64,000 nt of DNA from JAHBVH01 sp034432375 (GCA_034432375.1 DAOUCA010000101.1:86398-150397); one strand, 5' to 3'. Shown: positions 35,536 through 44,853, counted from the stretch's first letter. Notes: generated by a model from the sequence alone, not told the origin. Numbers and translations: made by a program.

Positions 35536-36891
35536 TCAACGGTTTACAATAGGTAAGTATACCCGCTCTGGGTAAAATGTAATATCGATATGATTGATAA
35601 CTTGGCCCGCTTCAACAACAATGACCGGTGAATCTGAGAGAAAATAGGTATTGCCATAGAATCGGGCGTCTCGGACAGGGTAAACAGTTCGCACACTTTC
35701 TATGTGATATTCGCCCGGCAACAAACCCTGTAACCGGTAATGGCCATTCGCATCAGTTGTCGCCGTATCAAAAATGAATTCCCACTCGCCATTTGTATAA
35801 CGGTAAGGAATCACCGCCGCCCCTTTGGTCGCTTCGTCGGATCTGTAAAAAATCGTACCTTGGATAGTACCACCTGCTGTCATGGTCGCGTTAATTGCCC
35901 TGTACTTCTCACCGCTATGAATTTCAATCGATTGCGGTGCTTGCCAACGTGGGTAATATGTTGTTGCATAGTGCCCGGTTGGGTCGACAAAACGGACCGT
36001 ATAGGTGCGATTGGGTAGGCCTGGTACACGATAGCGTCCTTGTTCATCCGTCTGGGTTGAATAGACCCACATGTTTGCGCCGGACTCAAAAAGGTCGACA
36101 CGAATATTGGGAAGTTGGCCATTCGTATCAGTGACAATTCCACTGATCTCGGCCTCGAACTCACCAGCACCAAAAGTAATATTGATGTTCGAATAAACGT
36201 TGCCGACCGAGACACTTATCGCAGTTGCATGCTCTACATCAGCTCCGCCATGACAAGCAAAATAACCACTGTAGGAGTCAAGTTGACCAGATGCACAGAT
36301 ATGATAGAGCCCCGACGCAAGGCCAGTGAGCGTATAGATACCTGTCGGTTGGATATACGCACTCGCGCCGACAAGTGACAAACCGGCATCTGCAACATAA
36401 GCAGTCACATTGCCGTCGGCAAGAGGCGCTTGATCAAGAACTAATGCTTTTCCGGTAATGACAGCACCGACTTGCAGACTTGCATTTACTTGAGAAATGA
36501 GGTGACCGGCGACCACTGTCAGTGTGGTTGCGTCTTTGGGCAGAATTGCGTTGGCATAATACTGCGGTGCATACCGACCACTGTAGTCACGGAACTCAAT
36601 ACGATAATCACCTGGTGTCAAGTAACCCAGATCATATTCGCCTTCACCATTGGTCTGCACATTTAGACTATATTCACCACCGCGAATGAGATTGGCTTTT
36701 ACTGCAATGTTTGATAATGGGTCACCGATAAGTGAATGGATGGTACCCGTGATCCGGCCATACTGATTTGGTAAATTGTTCGCCAGGTCACCAAGGACAA
36801 AATCGATCACTGTCGTCAATGCGGAGGTTACAGTAATGTCACTACTCTCTTCTGCCCCGATATAACGGATATCCCCTAATGCATCAACCAC
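35536..36891 (-). CDS. C-terminal part of a frameshifted carboxypeptidase-regulatory / CNA-B repeat protein
   Basis: About 450 residues of repeated beta-sandwich modules of the carboxypeptidase regulatory-like / CNA-B type. The repeats show V-N-A-x-x-G-x-Y-x-L-x-G-L-x-x-G-x-Y-x-I, as in TNGEGEYDLGYLTPGDYRI, DEQGRYRVPGLPNRTYTV and DANGHYRLQGLLPGEYHI. The GTG at 36891 is unlikely to be a true start, because the frame continues upstream (DNQPLKVVDALGD) from the frame of the next ORF. The C-terminus is VYLPIVNR. It is presumably secreted through the signal segment of the upstream part. Confidence 0.75.
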   Translation of the reverse strand: MVDALGDIRYIGAEESSDITVTSALTTVIDFVLGDLANNLPNQYGRITGTIHSLIGDPLSNIAVKANLIRGGEYSLNVQTNGEGEYDLGYLTPGDYRIEFRDYSGRYAPQYYANAILPKDATTLTVVAGHLISQVNASLQVGAVITGKALVLDQAPLADGNVTAYVADAGLSLVGASAYIQPTGIYTLTGLASGLYHICASGQLDSYSGYFACHGGADVEHATAISVSVGNVYSNINITFGAGEFEAEISGIVTDTNGQLPNIRVDLFESGANMWVYSTQTDEQGRYRVPGLPNRTYTVRFVDPTGHYATTYYPRWQAPQSIEIHSGEKYRAINATMTAGGTIQGTIFYRSDEATKGAAVIPYRYTNGEWEFIFDTATTDANGHYRLQGLLPGEYHIESVRTVYPVRDARFYGNTYFLSDSPVIVVEAGQVINHIDITFYPERVYLPIVNR

Positions 36892-36893
36892 CT

Positions 36894-37451
36894 TTAGCGG
36901 TTGATTGTCATACAGTGATCGCCGTTTCCCGGTCGATATAGGTTGACTTGACCATACACGGAGGCTGAGTTGGGCAACGCGTTGACTGAACCGACAATGG
37001 TCGCCGGTAACACCAACTGTGCATCAACATTTGTCCGTTGGCTCCCGGCAATCGAAATTGCCTCAGCTTCCAGAAGTGAACTTTTCCCAGGATAGAACTG
37101 AAAACCATGTTGATAACTCAAATCAATAAACTCAACTTTATAGATGCCGGGGGATAGTACGCTAAATTGGTAGCTACCATCTGCCGCAGTCAACGTTGCG
37201 CGGAAAGGGGCTTCATCATACAGTCGATATAAGCCAACACGGATACCTACCAACGGCTGCCCAGAAGAATCAACAACATCACCGCTGATTAACCCCGGCG
37301 CATCGGCACTGCGGAGCGGTTCTAGCAATGATTTGGCAGCTACGATATTACCCCCTACTTGCAAACTCAAGAACAGGACAATACAAAGACAAAGCGCGAG
37401 AACGACTGTTACAGCACTGCGCCACAGGACACAAACTCGGTTGCACCCCAT
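36894..37451 (-). CDS. N-terminal part of the frameshifted exported CNA-B repeat protein
   Basis: About 185 residues with a signal-like segment (VTVVLALCLCIVLFLSLQV) and one carboxypeptidase-regulatory module (ISGDVVDSSGQPLVGIRVGL, then AADGSYQFSVLSPGIYKVEF). The frame ends after GNGDHCMTINR while the neighbouring frame continues the protein with YDNQPLKVV. A one-base deletion near 36912 reconstructs a single gene of about 640 codons. The start at 37451 is preferred because AAGGA lies eight bases upstream; an ATG at 37460 lies too close to it. Confidence 0.75.
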   Translation of the reverse strand: MGCNRVCVLWRSAVTVVLALCLCIVLFLSLQVGGNIVAAKSLLEPLRSADAPGLISGDVVDSSGQPLVGIRVGLYRLYDEAPFRATLTAADGSYQFSVLSPGIYKVEFIDLSYQHGFQFYPGKSSLLEAEAISIAGSQRTNVDAQLVLPATIVGSVNALPNSASVYGQVNLYRPGNGDHCMTINR

Positions 37452-37498
37452 ATCGATCATCCTTTTTATGCTCAGTTCTACGGGAAAACGAAAACCAT

Positions 37499-38239
37499 TT
37501 AGGTCAAACTTTGATAATACTGCTCCAGCGCCGCCGTATCCACCGTCTCATCAAAAGGCAACCCCAGCTTCTCATAGTGCTTGCGCCGTGATTGCATATC
37601 AGCCAACAGAATCGCTTTGGCGTGCACAGCCACCTCTTTGGCGACTTCCAGCGGCACCACGACAATGCCGTCATCGTCACAGCCGACGATATCACCCGGA
37701 CGCACTTGCACGCCGCCACAGGCGATCTTGCCCTCCAAATCAACTACTTCAATGCGGCCCGGTATGATGGTTCGACCACGCGCCGAGGCACAGATCGGCG
37801 TCTTCTGGATTGCAATCTCCGCCGTGTCGCGACAGTAGCCGCTGGTGATAATCCCCACCGCGCCGGCGACAATCGCGCCCATTGCGTTCGATGAGCCCCA
37901 GAAGCCGACCTCTTTGCCACCGCCGGCATCCATCACAAGTACATGGCCGGCTTGGATGCACTCGTTAATGTTCATGTGACCAATTTCCTTGAACCAGATA
38001 CCGTGGGCGTTGACGATCTCCTCGGTGCTATCGAGCTTCCACATAGGCCGGTTGGCGGGCACACAGCGGATCGTCAGCGCCGGCCCCCAAAACTTTATCC
38101 CCAGCCAGAGCGGGCGGATCGCCTTGTCCATCAGGCCGACGTCAAAGTAGCCGATGCCGTCGAGCGCATCACAGACATCGACGACGCGCAAGGGCTGGTA
38201 GAGTTTGGCGATGTGGAAGGGGTCGGGTGTGGTGGTCAT
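37499..38239 (-). CDS. RraA-like / HMG-aldolase family protein
   Basis: A 246-residue RraA-type protein. It shows the family segments AGHVLVMDAGGGKEVGFWGS, NAMGAIVAGAVGIITSG and the C-terminal RPGDIVGCDDDGIVVVP. The latter two are hallmarks of RraA-like 4-hydroxy-4-methyl-2-oxoglutarate / oxaloacetate lyases. The ATG at 38239 is chosen for its GGAGG; the frame stays open for 21 codons upstream without a family match. It is longer than RraA itself (about 160 residues), as is common for the aldolase branch. Substrate is inferred only at family level. Confidence 0.85.
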   Translation of the reverse strand: MTTTPDPFHIAKLYQPLRVVDVCDALDGIGYFDVGLMDKAIRPLWLGIKFWGPALTIRCVPANRPMWKLDSTEEIVNAHGIWFKEIGHMNINECIQAGHVLVMDAGGGKEVGFWGSSNAMGAIVAGAVGIITSGYCRDTAEIAIQKTPICASARGRTIIPGRIEVVDLEGKIACGGVQVRPGDIVGCDDDGIVVVPLEVAKEVAVHAKAILLADMQSRRKHYEKLGLPFDETVDTAALEQYYQSLT

Positions 38240-38393
38240 GGTGGTTCCTCCTTTTGATCGATGCATACCGACTGAACCGGATTGACATACTGGGGATGGC
38301 ATGAACTATAATCGCTCACGTTGTTCTCAGGTTATGATCATATCGCCTTCCTTTGTTGACGTCAACCACGGTTCACCGCTTCACCGCTTTTAC

Positions 38394-38427
38394 TGAGCAT
38401 CACTACTGCTCAACATAGTGATGCTCA
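38394..38427. terminator. Terminator hairpin between RraA-like and APH genes
   Basis: A perfect 12-bp stem (TGAGCATCACTA/TAGTGATGCTCA) with a 10-base loop lies at the end of the minus-strand kinase gene and overlaps its last codons. Confidence 0.6.
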
Positions 38428-39420
38428 AATAATGGGTAGACATGCGGAGAGAGCTTTTTGCAAGTGAACCGCATTTCGCTGTAACCAGTCAAATCGACGG
38501 AAATTTGTCCCTTTGATCTTCGCATCATCCAGATCATACAGATACCAGAGTGTGGCAAAGTTGATGTAGGCGACGATATCGGCAATATCACGTGACTGCA
38601 ACGGAAAGCGCTGACAATAAGCCTCAAAAAATTCTTGTAACTTTTCATGATTTAATGTAACTTTCCCAGCTTCAACAAGCTCTGCAGAAGTTAGCGACGA
38701 AGCTACAGAACTTTGCTCAGAAACAGCACTGGGATAAAAGCAATCTTCCAACATTTCCGCAGCAATAAAATAGCCGACATCCAACAGTGGATCACCCAAT
38801 CCGCCATCATCAAAATCGAGCAAGTACAATTTACCTGCCGATGTCATACGCAGGTTTTCGACAAAGAAATCACTATGGATTAATGTCGTGTGTGGACTTC
38901 GCAGTGTAGACAACTGTTCAAACATCATCTCAAGCTGCTGTGCATGATCTGCACGGTGTAATTGTCTACAACGGTTGAATCCCGCACGGACATAGGGTAT
39001 CTCCTCCGTTATTGTAAATTGTTCTTGATAGTGGTATGTTTGGATAGGTAGAGCATGAAGCTGTCCCAACAAGGTCCCAGCCTGCTGAAAAAAGACTGGA
39101 TTGGGCTGGGGCGTATCACCTTCAATGAAATCGACGAGATAGAGCAATCCATTTTCTGTTTCTACATAAGAGTTGCCATGACGAGTCCGATGTATTCTAG
39201 GCAGCGACAAACCTTTGAGTGCTACATATTCAGCAAAGTACAGATCGCGTTTAATGCGAGGGAAAGATGCCGGTTCTGTATTGATTTTGGCAACCACGCT
39301 CCCGGAAGTATGGCTTAACTTGACAACGATGCGGGATGCACGACTTTGCAACAGGTCAATATGGAGAGAATGAAGACCATAGTTTGATTGAACGATTGAG
39401 GCAATCTCTATATGATTCAT
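38425..39420 (-). CDS. APH-family phosphotransferase
   Basis: A 331-residue aminoglycoside-phosphotransferase-fold kinase. The catalytic loop is IHSDFFVENLRM, where the usual HGD-x4-N is HSD-x4-N, and the metal-binding motif is LLDFDDGGLGDPLLDVG. Members phosphorylate small molecules such as homoserine, choline or drugs. Nothing adjacent fixes the substrate. Its neighbours are an RraA-like gene and an orphan antitoxin. No Shine-Dalgarno sequence is obvious at the ATG. Confidence 0.85.
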   Translation of the reverse strand: MNHIEIASIVQSNYGLHSLHIDLLQSRASRIVVKLSHTSGSVVAKINTEPASFPRIKRDLYFAEYVALKGLSLPRIHRTRHGNSYVETENGLLYLVDFIEGDTPQPNPVFFQQAGTLLGQLHALPIQTYHYQEQFTITEEIPYVRAGFNRCRQLHRADHAQQLEMMFEQLSTLRSPHTTLIHSDFFVENLRMTSAGKLYLLDFDDGGLGDPLLDVGYFIAAEMLEDCFYPSAVSEQSSVASSLTSAELVEAGKVTLNHEKLQEFFEAYCQRFPLQSRDIADIVAYINFATLWYLYDLDDAKIKGTNFRRFDWLQRNAVHLQKALSACLPII

Positions 39421-39513
39421 GAGCTATCACGTTTGCTTGTTAAGACTATTGACTATCAACACAATTCACACATAATTAATTCATAATTATCTCAGTTGGA
39501 GAAGCAGAACCCC

Positions 39514-39882
39514 ATGAACGAAAAAAATACCACAATCTCCTTTGATCTTGATCGAAACCACGTACCCCAAACAGATTGGACTGCCTTTGATGCGATGACA
39601 GAAGAGGATCGCCATGCCGCAGCACTATCTGACCCCAACGCCCAGCCGGCAAGCGAGACGCAACTGGCAAAGGCACGACGCTCTCCTCAAGTACGTGCAT
39701 TGCGTCGTCGGCTCAATTTAACGCAGGAACAATTTGCGCAACGATTTCATCTGGCGCTGGGGACTATCCGTGACTGGGAACAAGGGCGTAATCAGCCTGA
39801 TCATGCTGCGCAGGTGCTCTTGCAAGTCATCGCTTTTGCCCCCGACGTGGTTGAACAGGCATTGGCGGAAGTAGAACGCTAA
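39514..39882 (+). CDS. XRE-type helix-turn-helix protein, orphan antitoxin
   Basis: A 122-residue protein with an acidic N-terminal region (DAMTEEDRHAAALSDPNAQP) and a C-terminal XRE helix-turn-helix (VRALRRRLNLTQEQFAQRFHLALGTIRDWEQGRNQPD). This layout is typical of BrnA/HigA-like antitoxins, usually encoded after a BrnT-type toxin. No toxin gene is adjacent, so it is an orphan regulator or a solo antitoxin. The ATG at 39514 is preferred over a TTG at 39496 because GGAGAAG lies between them. Confidence 0.78.
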   Translation: MNEKNTTISFDLDRNHVPQTDWTAFDAMTEEDRHAAALSDPNAQPASETQLAKARRSPQVRALRRRLNLTQEQFAQRFHLALGTIRDWEQGRNQPDHAAQVLLQVIAFAPDVVEQALAEVER

Positions 39883-39900
39883 CCGTTCGCCGCAATCTTT

Positions 39901-40401
39901 CTATTTAAGCGCCCACAACTGCCGCGTTAACTGCGCATGACCAACGTGCTGACTCATGTGTTCAATCGCATGGACGATATCGTAACGCACATTTAGATAG
40001 CCGCCGGGACGCAACGGATGGGGGCGTCCCTGATCGAGATCGCTGGGCGTCAGTTCATCGAGCAGTTGTCGCACAAAATCATGGCTGCGCTCGGCCCGGT
40101 GCCGCAGATAGCCGGGGTCGTGGTTAGCGGGGCCAAACTCGTCGCTGCCTTCGTCGCCGTCGACAGCATCCCAGTCGATCCGTTCCCGCGACCATTCGGC
40201 GCGGCGCAACAGATAGACGGTCGATGAGATGCTGTGCGCAATGAGCCAGCCGAGTGAGCCGGACGGTCCACGCCAGGAGCTTTGCTCGAAAGGTTTCCAA
40301 CGCAGCGCTTCCGCCGGCAAGTCAGCCAGCAGGTCATCGATTTCCCGATATTTTTCGGCAAAAAGTCGCTGATAGGTTTGGAGTTCTGGGGATGGATTCA
40401 T
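39901..40401 (-). CDS. DinB family protein
   Basis: A 166-residue DinB-like four-helix bundle. Metal-binding His residues are expected in GSLGWLIAHSISSTVYLL and HAIEHMSQHVGHAQLTRQL. It ends with the typical HxxxxxQ pattern. DinB proteins are metal-dependent, probably thiol-linked enzymes with few characterised substrates. The ATG at 40401 (MNPSPELQTYQ) is favoured; an upstream ATG at 40437 extends it by 12 non-conserved residues. No clear ribosome-binding site was found at either start. Confidence 0.82.
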   Translation of the reverse strand: MNPSPELQTYQRLFAEKYREIDDLLADLPAEALRWKPFEQSSWRGPSGSLGWLIAHSISSTVYLLRRAEWSRERIDWDAVDGDEGSDEFGPANHDPGYLRHRAERSHDFVRQLLDELTPSDLDQGRPHPLRPGGYLNVRYDIVHAIEHMSQHVGHAQLTRQLWALK

Positions 40402-40437
40402 TAGGATATGCCAGTGGTTACCTCGCAGGTTAGTCAA

Positions 40438-40499
40438 CGGAGGCTGAGCTTGTCGAAGCCGAAGCAGATCCGCTTTGGCTTCGACAAGCTCAGCCTCCG
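40438..40499. repeat. REP-like palindrome (GGCTTCGACAAGCTCAGCC family)
   Basis: Twenty-three-base perfect arms (40438-40460 and 40477-40499) of the widespread GGCTGAGCTTGTCGAAGCC repeat face each other. A diverged half-site is at 8912-8934. The position between two convergently trailing genes suggests a terminator-like role here. Confidence 0.85.
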
Positions 40500-40507
40500 C
40501 TCAATTG

Positions 40508-41011
40508 TCAGAAAAAGCGCCGCGCCTTCTTCGCCGTGATGATCTCCGTATTCATGCCCACCCAGTGCAAACTGCCGTTGTAGCGGCCATGTTCCATCTT
40601 GACGCAGCGGTCGATGATCACAGTGAGACCCGCTTCTTCGGCCCGCTTGGCCGCGGCGAGATTAACGATCTTCAGCTGCATCCAGACCGACTTCGCCCCC
40701 TTCACAATCGCCTGCTCGACAATCTCATCGACTGCCGCGGCTGGGCGGAAGATGTCAACCATGTCAATCGGCTCCTCGATGCTCAGCAGATCAGGATAAC
40801 TGCGCTCGCCCAGAATCTCATCCGCGGTCGGGTTGACGGGGATGATTTTGTAGCCCTCGTACTTGAGATAGGAGGCGACAAAGTAGCTGGGGCGCTGCGG
40901 GTCTTTCGAAAGGCCGACCATCGCAATCGTCTTGGTTTCGGCCAGGATGCGGCGAATCTCCGCTGGATTTTGGTATTGTGACTGTTGCTCGGGCGTGAGC
41001 ACCGAGTTCAT
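40508..41011 (-). CDS. CoA-binding protein (YccU-like)
   Basis: A 167-residue Rossmann-fold CoA-binding protein: ILAETKTIAMVGLSKDPQRPSY near the start, IIPVNPTADEILG, and DIFRPAAAVDEIVEQAI. These match the YccU/CoA_binding_2 family. The ATG at 41011 overlaps the stop codon of metY (ATGA), indicating coupling; the frame extends 12 codons further upstream inside metY. It is often next to methionine or sulfur genes. Its role is not established. Confidence 0.87.
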   Translation of the reverse strand: MNSVLTPEQQSQYQNPAEIRRILAETKTIAMVGLSKDPQRPSYFVASYLKYEGYKIIPVNPTADEILGERSYPDLLSIEEPIDMVDIFRPAAAVDEIVEQAIVKGAKSVWMQLKIVNLAAAKRAEEAGLTVIIDRCVKMEHGRYNGSLHWVGMNTEIITAKKARRFF

Positions 41012-42300
41012 GCGGATATCGCAGACAAGGCTTGGTCCAGATCCCATAAGAGGTCCTCCGTTGTTTCAAGGCCGATGGATAGGCGAATCATTTCGGGGCC
41101 GACACCGCCAGCGCGCAGCTCCTCGTCCGAGAGTTGCTGGTGCGTCGTCGAGGCCGGGTGGATAACGAGGCTGCGCGCATCGCCCACGTTGGCCAGGTGT
41201 GAAAAGAGATGGAGCGCTTCGATAAATTCTGCCCCGCCGCGGCGGGCGTTCTCCGATTTGACGCCAAAGGTGAAAATAGCCCCCGGTCCCTTGGGCGTGT
41301 ACTTCTTAGCTAGGTCGTAGTAAGGGCTATCGGGCAGACCGGCATAGTTAACCCACGCCACCTTGGGATGGCCGTGCAGATATTCGGCGATGGCCTGCGC
41401 GTTGGCAACGTGGCGGTCCATGCGCACGGAGAGCGTATCAAGCCCTTGCAGCAGCAGGAAAGAATTGAAGGGCGAGAGCGCCGCGCCCGTGTCGCGCAAG
41501 GTTTCGGCGCGTGCCTTCATCAGAAAGCCATAGTGGCCAAAGGTCTCATAAAACTTCAGGTCGTGATACGACGGCGACGGGTCGGCAATCGTGTGGAAGT
41601 GGCTATAGTCAAAGGTGCCCGCCTCCACAATCACCCCGGCAATCGAGGTGCCGTGGCCGCCGATAAATTTGGTCGCCGAGTGGACCACGATATCTGCGCC
41701 GTGGTCGATGGGGCGGCAGAGATAGGGGGTGGCAAAGGTGCTATCCACGATCAAGGGGATGCGCTTGCTGTGGGCTAGCTTGGCCAGCGGTTCGATATCG
41801 AGAATGCTGCCTTGCGGGTTGCCGATGGTTTCGCCGTAGAGTGCGCGTGTCTTTGAGGTGATGGCCGCTTCCCAATCTTCCAGCTTGCTCGGATCAACAA
41901 AGTGGACTTTGACCGAGAGCTTCTTGAAGGTATGGACAAACTGCGTCATCGTGCCGCCGTAGAGATGGTTCGACGCAACGACTTCGTCACCCGGCTCCAG
42001 TAGCGTCATCATCGTGATAAATTGGGCGGCCATGCCGCTGGCGGTGGCGACCGCGCCGGTACCATTTTCGAGCGAGGCAACGCGCTCTTCAAAGACTGCG
42101 GTCGTCGGGTTGTTGATGCGGGTATAGATATTGCCGTACTGCTTCAGCTCAAAGAGCTGGGCAGCATAGTCGGGGTCATCAAAAACATAGGAAGTCGTCT
42201 GGTAGATCGGCACGGCGCGCGCCCCGGTCACCGCGTCGGGGACGTGGCCGGCGTGGAGCATGCGGGTTTCAAAGCCGAATTGGCGTTTGGTGGGTGGCAT
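41008..42300 (-). CDS. metY: O-acetylhomoserine aminocarboxypropyltransferase (MetY-like)
   Basis: A 430-residue Cys/Met-metabolism PLP enzyme. The PLP lysine lies in HSATKFIGGHGTSIAGV, with IPLIVDSTFATPYLCRPI upstream and FETRMLHAGHVPD at the N-terminus. The length (about 430) matches O-acetylhomoserine sulfhydrylase rather than shorter cystathionine synthases. The reaction makes homocysteine or methionine from O-acetylhomoserine and a sulfur donor. It is coupled to a CoA-binding protein gene by ATGA. An AGGA site precedes the start. Confidence 0.93.
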   Translation of the reverse strand: MPPTKRQFGFETRMLHAGHVPDAVTGARAVPIYQTTSYVFDDPDYAAQLFELKQYGNIYTRINNPTTAVFEERVASLENGTGAVATASGMAAQFITMMTLLEPGDEVVASNHLYGGTMTQFVHTFKKLSVKVHFVDPSKLEDWEAAITSKTRALYGETIGNPQGSILDIEPLAKLAHSKRIPLIVDSTFATPYLCRPIDHGADIVVHSATKFIGGHGTSIAGVIVEAGTFDYSHFHTIADPSPSYHDLKFYETFGHYGFLMKARAETLRDTGAALSPFNSFLLLQGLDTLSVRMDRHVANAQAIAEYLHGHPKVAWVNYAGLPDSPYYDLAKKYTPKGPGAIFTFGVKSENARRGGAEFIEALHLFSHLANVGDARSLVIHPASTTHQQLSDEELRAGGVGPEMIRLSIGLETTEDLLWDLDQALSAISA

Positions 42301-42350
42301 TGGGTTGGGTCCTGTAGTCGTTTGGTTGCGTAGTCGTTTGGTCGTTTGGT

Positions 42351-43301
42351 CTATTCAATTGTGAGTGGGTATTCGTTTTGCTCCACGGCCGCACGAATAC
42401 GGTTGATTAAATGGTCCTCTTCAGAGGGATCAACGGTAGCCCTCGGCGGAAAATTCTGTAGTAATTGGAGATCGTAGTGCAGCGTATAGAGTTTCAACTG
42501 TTGCTGTAACGTTGGTGAGCGAAATAGGTGTGGATATGCCTGTTGGAACCAAAACGGCACCTGCCGATAGTCGCGACGGTGCGTCAGGTGCTCAAACTCT
42601 TCAGCCACAAAGAGCGCAGGGAAAGCACAGTAGCGCAGAAAGAGATCAAGTTCCAGCGTCAGTGGCGCGTAACAAGCTTTCTCAAAATCGATCAACGCCA
42701 CAATCTGTTCACCATCCCACAACAGATTGTCGAAGTGTAAATCGCCGTGGATCAAACCCCACTCATCCCCGGTGAGGTGCAGATCGGCAAGCTGGCCTAG
42801 ATAGTGAATCACCTCATCCATGAGGCCATGATCAACATGGGCCAATGGTTTAGACTGTTCGGCCAATTGCTGTGCGGCTGCCGGTAGCACAGAAGATAGC
42901 CAATCGGTGGGGAGTGATGCCAGTGCTAACGTATCACAAGGCAACTGGTGCAATGTTTGTACAATTTCTGCTAAGTGGATGACAGCAGCACGACGTGTCG
43001 CCTCTGTGAGCGTTCCCCATACGTGAGCCAACGGGACGCCGTCGATCTTCTCCTGAATCATCCATTCGCCGTTGTCGTTGCAGCCGTGTGCAATCACCGT
43101 TGGCACGGGGATTGTGTCCGCAATGTACTGGAGCAAACTTGCTTCCTGTGCCAACAGACGCGCGTTTGGATCACTGGTCAGGCGTACCACATACGGTTCA
43201 CAAAGCCAAGTTTCGTTGCGCTGACCGCCGCTTGCCGGTCTGAAACTAACTTGTTCCGTGATCCCAGCATCGTCTAGGATCGCTTGAATATGCCTGCTCA
43301 T
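42351..43301 (-). CDS. APH-family phosphotransferase
   Basis: A 316-residue kinase-like protein with the complete catalytic loop WGLIHGDLHFDNLLWDG (HGD-x4-N) and metal motif ALIDFEKACYAP. The N-terminus resembles that of homoserine or hydroxylysine kinase-like APH proteins. It begins four bases after the AAA-nuclease gene stop on the same strand, which suggests cotranscription. Its own stop is followed, in the gap to metY, by short GTTTGGTC-like repeats. The substrate is not known. Confidence 0.87.
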   Translation of the reverse strand: MSRHIQAILDDAGITEQVSFRPASGGQRNETWLCEPYVVRLTSDPNARLLAQEASLLQYIADTIPVPTVIAHGCNDNGEWMIQEKIDGVPLAHVWGTLTEATRRAAVIHLAEIVQTLHQLPCDTLALASLPTDWLSSVLPAAAQQLAEQSKPLAHVDHGLMDEVIHYLGQLADLHLTGDEWGLIHGDLHFDNLLWDGEQIVALIDFEKACYAPLTLELDLFLRYCAFPALFVAEEFEHLTHRRDYRQVPFWFQQAYPHLFRSPTLQQQLKLYTLHYDLQLLQNFPPRATVDPSEEDHLINRIRAAVEQNEYPLTIE

Positions 43302-43305
43302 CTTG

Positions 43306-44853
43306 CTAGGCCCGAATCAATGTGACAGTCCGCCCAGCAGGCGTGACGGTCTCTTCCGCGGTCGTCCGCTCTTCAATCGGCGGCTGACCGCTGCGTTGGT
43401 CAAAGATGACAAGCCAACCAGTCTCCAACCCAAGGCCGTTGAGATAGCTGTCGAGTTGAGTCAGGCCATCAGTCAAGGGATCGCGGGCACCATCGTGCCA
43501 CACTTTTAATTCCAGCGCTACCCGCACATCGCCATAGGTGACCAGCAGATCCATGCGCCGCGAGCCGATGGCATACTCACGGTCGATGGTACCGCCGCCG
43601 TTGACCACGCGCTGTAAAAAAGCCATGAGCACAATGTGGGGCGCAATCTCGTGGTAGTGCGCCGTCTTGAGCAACGGCTGGCCATGTTGCCGCCAAAAGG
43701 CGAGAAAGGCATCCAATAATTTTTGTGCGTCAAGTTGCCCATTTGGCGTGAGCCAAGTTGGTTGAAATTGGGGCAGAGAGTTTTGGGCTGTGATCGTCAG
43801 TTCACGCGGGATCACCTCTTTGTAAATTGGATTGGCAATAATCAGACCGCCGCCCTGACCTCGCCGCACCAATCCAAGGTCAAGCACAAATTCCTGGTCA
43901 TCGATCGGGAGATCATCTAACAAGGTACCAGCCAGAATCGGCTCGATGATCCGCCGCACGCGTGGCTCACGCAGTCGTTCGGTCAGGCTATCGAGATGGG
44001 TGTCGCGACGCAGGATCAAGATCTCTTTCGCTTGGTCAATATGCGCTTCGGTAATCGCCTCTGTTGGATCGGGCACGAGATCTTCGACACAGAGTTTGGC
44101 CAGTGCATTGACCAACCACGGCTGCCCTTGGGTGAGGTCAAAGGCGCGTTGGCGGGCTGCGGGCGTGAACTCATGGCCGGTTTCTGCCGTATGTTGTTGG
44201 TAAAGCGTGCTCACCTCCGCCGCGGTAAAATTGTCGAGCGTCAACGAAGCGACCTTGATGTTAAAGGGGCTAGAGGTATTGAGCCGGCTTGAGCCGCCGG
44301 ATGCTACTTTATAATCGCGCACATCACGCAGGCCGATAAGCGCCAGCGACCAGGGGAAGCCACCAGGGCGGTTTCGATAGCCATCACGTAACTGATGCAG
44401 AACGGAAATTAGCGTGTCATCTTGAAGAGCATCGATTTCGTCGATGAAGATGACCAGTGGCCGCGATGCAGCTTGCGCCCAAGCACTGAGCGCAGCACCA
44501 ATTCGACGGCCTTCAGACGTTTCGGGCCAGGTGGGAGGCCAAAACTCTTCCGGCAGATCGTAGCGGATCGATTCCTGCCACGCATCAAGAATTGCATTCT
44601 CAGCCTTGCCCGGTTCATCCCGAAAGACAGCCCCCACCTGCATCGATACCATCACCGCAATAAATTTGCCCGATTCGGTCAGCTCCTTGGCCAGCGCCAA
44701 CATCGTCGTCGTCTTGCCGGTCTGGCGCGGCGCGTGCATGACGAAGTAGCCCTGCTGCGCGATGATGCGGTCGGCTTCGGGGAGGCGGGCCGCGGCGGGG
44801 ATCATATAGTTGTATTCGGGTCGGCTGGGGCCGGCAGTGTTAAACCAGCGCAT
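43306..44853 (-). CDS. AAA-ATPase fused to a PD-(D/E)XK-like nuclease domain
   Basis: A 515-residue protein. The N-terminal AAA/ORC-like ATPase has Walker A PRQTGKTTT (about 42-50), Walker B LVIFIDEID and a helical middle region (GHEFTPAARQRAFDLTQGQPWLVNALAKL). The C-terminal part has IGSRRMDLLVTYGDVRVALELKVW, which fits the D-x(n)-E-x-K core of PD-(D/E)XK nucleases, then LDSYLNGLGLETGWLVIFD. The family is abundant and multicopy in some Chloroflexota and Cyanobacteria and its role is unknown. Being multicopy, it may be a selfish or defence-related module. Confidence 0.85.
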   Translation of the reverse strand: MRWFNTAGPSRPEYNYMIPAAARLPEADRIIAQQGYFVMHAPRQTGKTTTMLALAKELTESGKFIAVMVSMQVGAVFRDEPGKAENAILDAWQESIRYDLPEEFWPPTWPETSEGRRIGAALSAWAQAASRPLVIFIDEIDALQDDTLISVLHQLRDGYRNRPGGFPWSLALIGLRDVRDYKVASGGSSRLNTSSPFNIKVASLTLDNFTAAEVSTLYQQHTAETGHEFTPAARQRAFDLTQGQPWLVNALAKLCVEDLVPDPTEAITEAHIDQAKEILILRRDTHLDSLTERLREPRVRRIIEPILAGTLLDDLPIDDQEFVLDLGLVRRGQGGGLIIANPIYKEVIPRELTITAQNSLPQFQPTWLTPNGQLDAQKLLDAFLAFWRQHGQPLLKTAHYHEIAPHIVLMAFLQRVVNGGGTIDREYAIGSRRMDLLVTYGDVRVALELKVWHDGARDPLTDGLTQLDSYLNGLGLETGWLVIFDQRSGQPPIEERTTAEETVTPAGRTVTLIRA

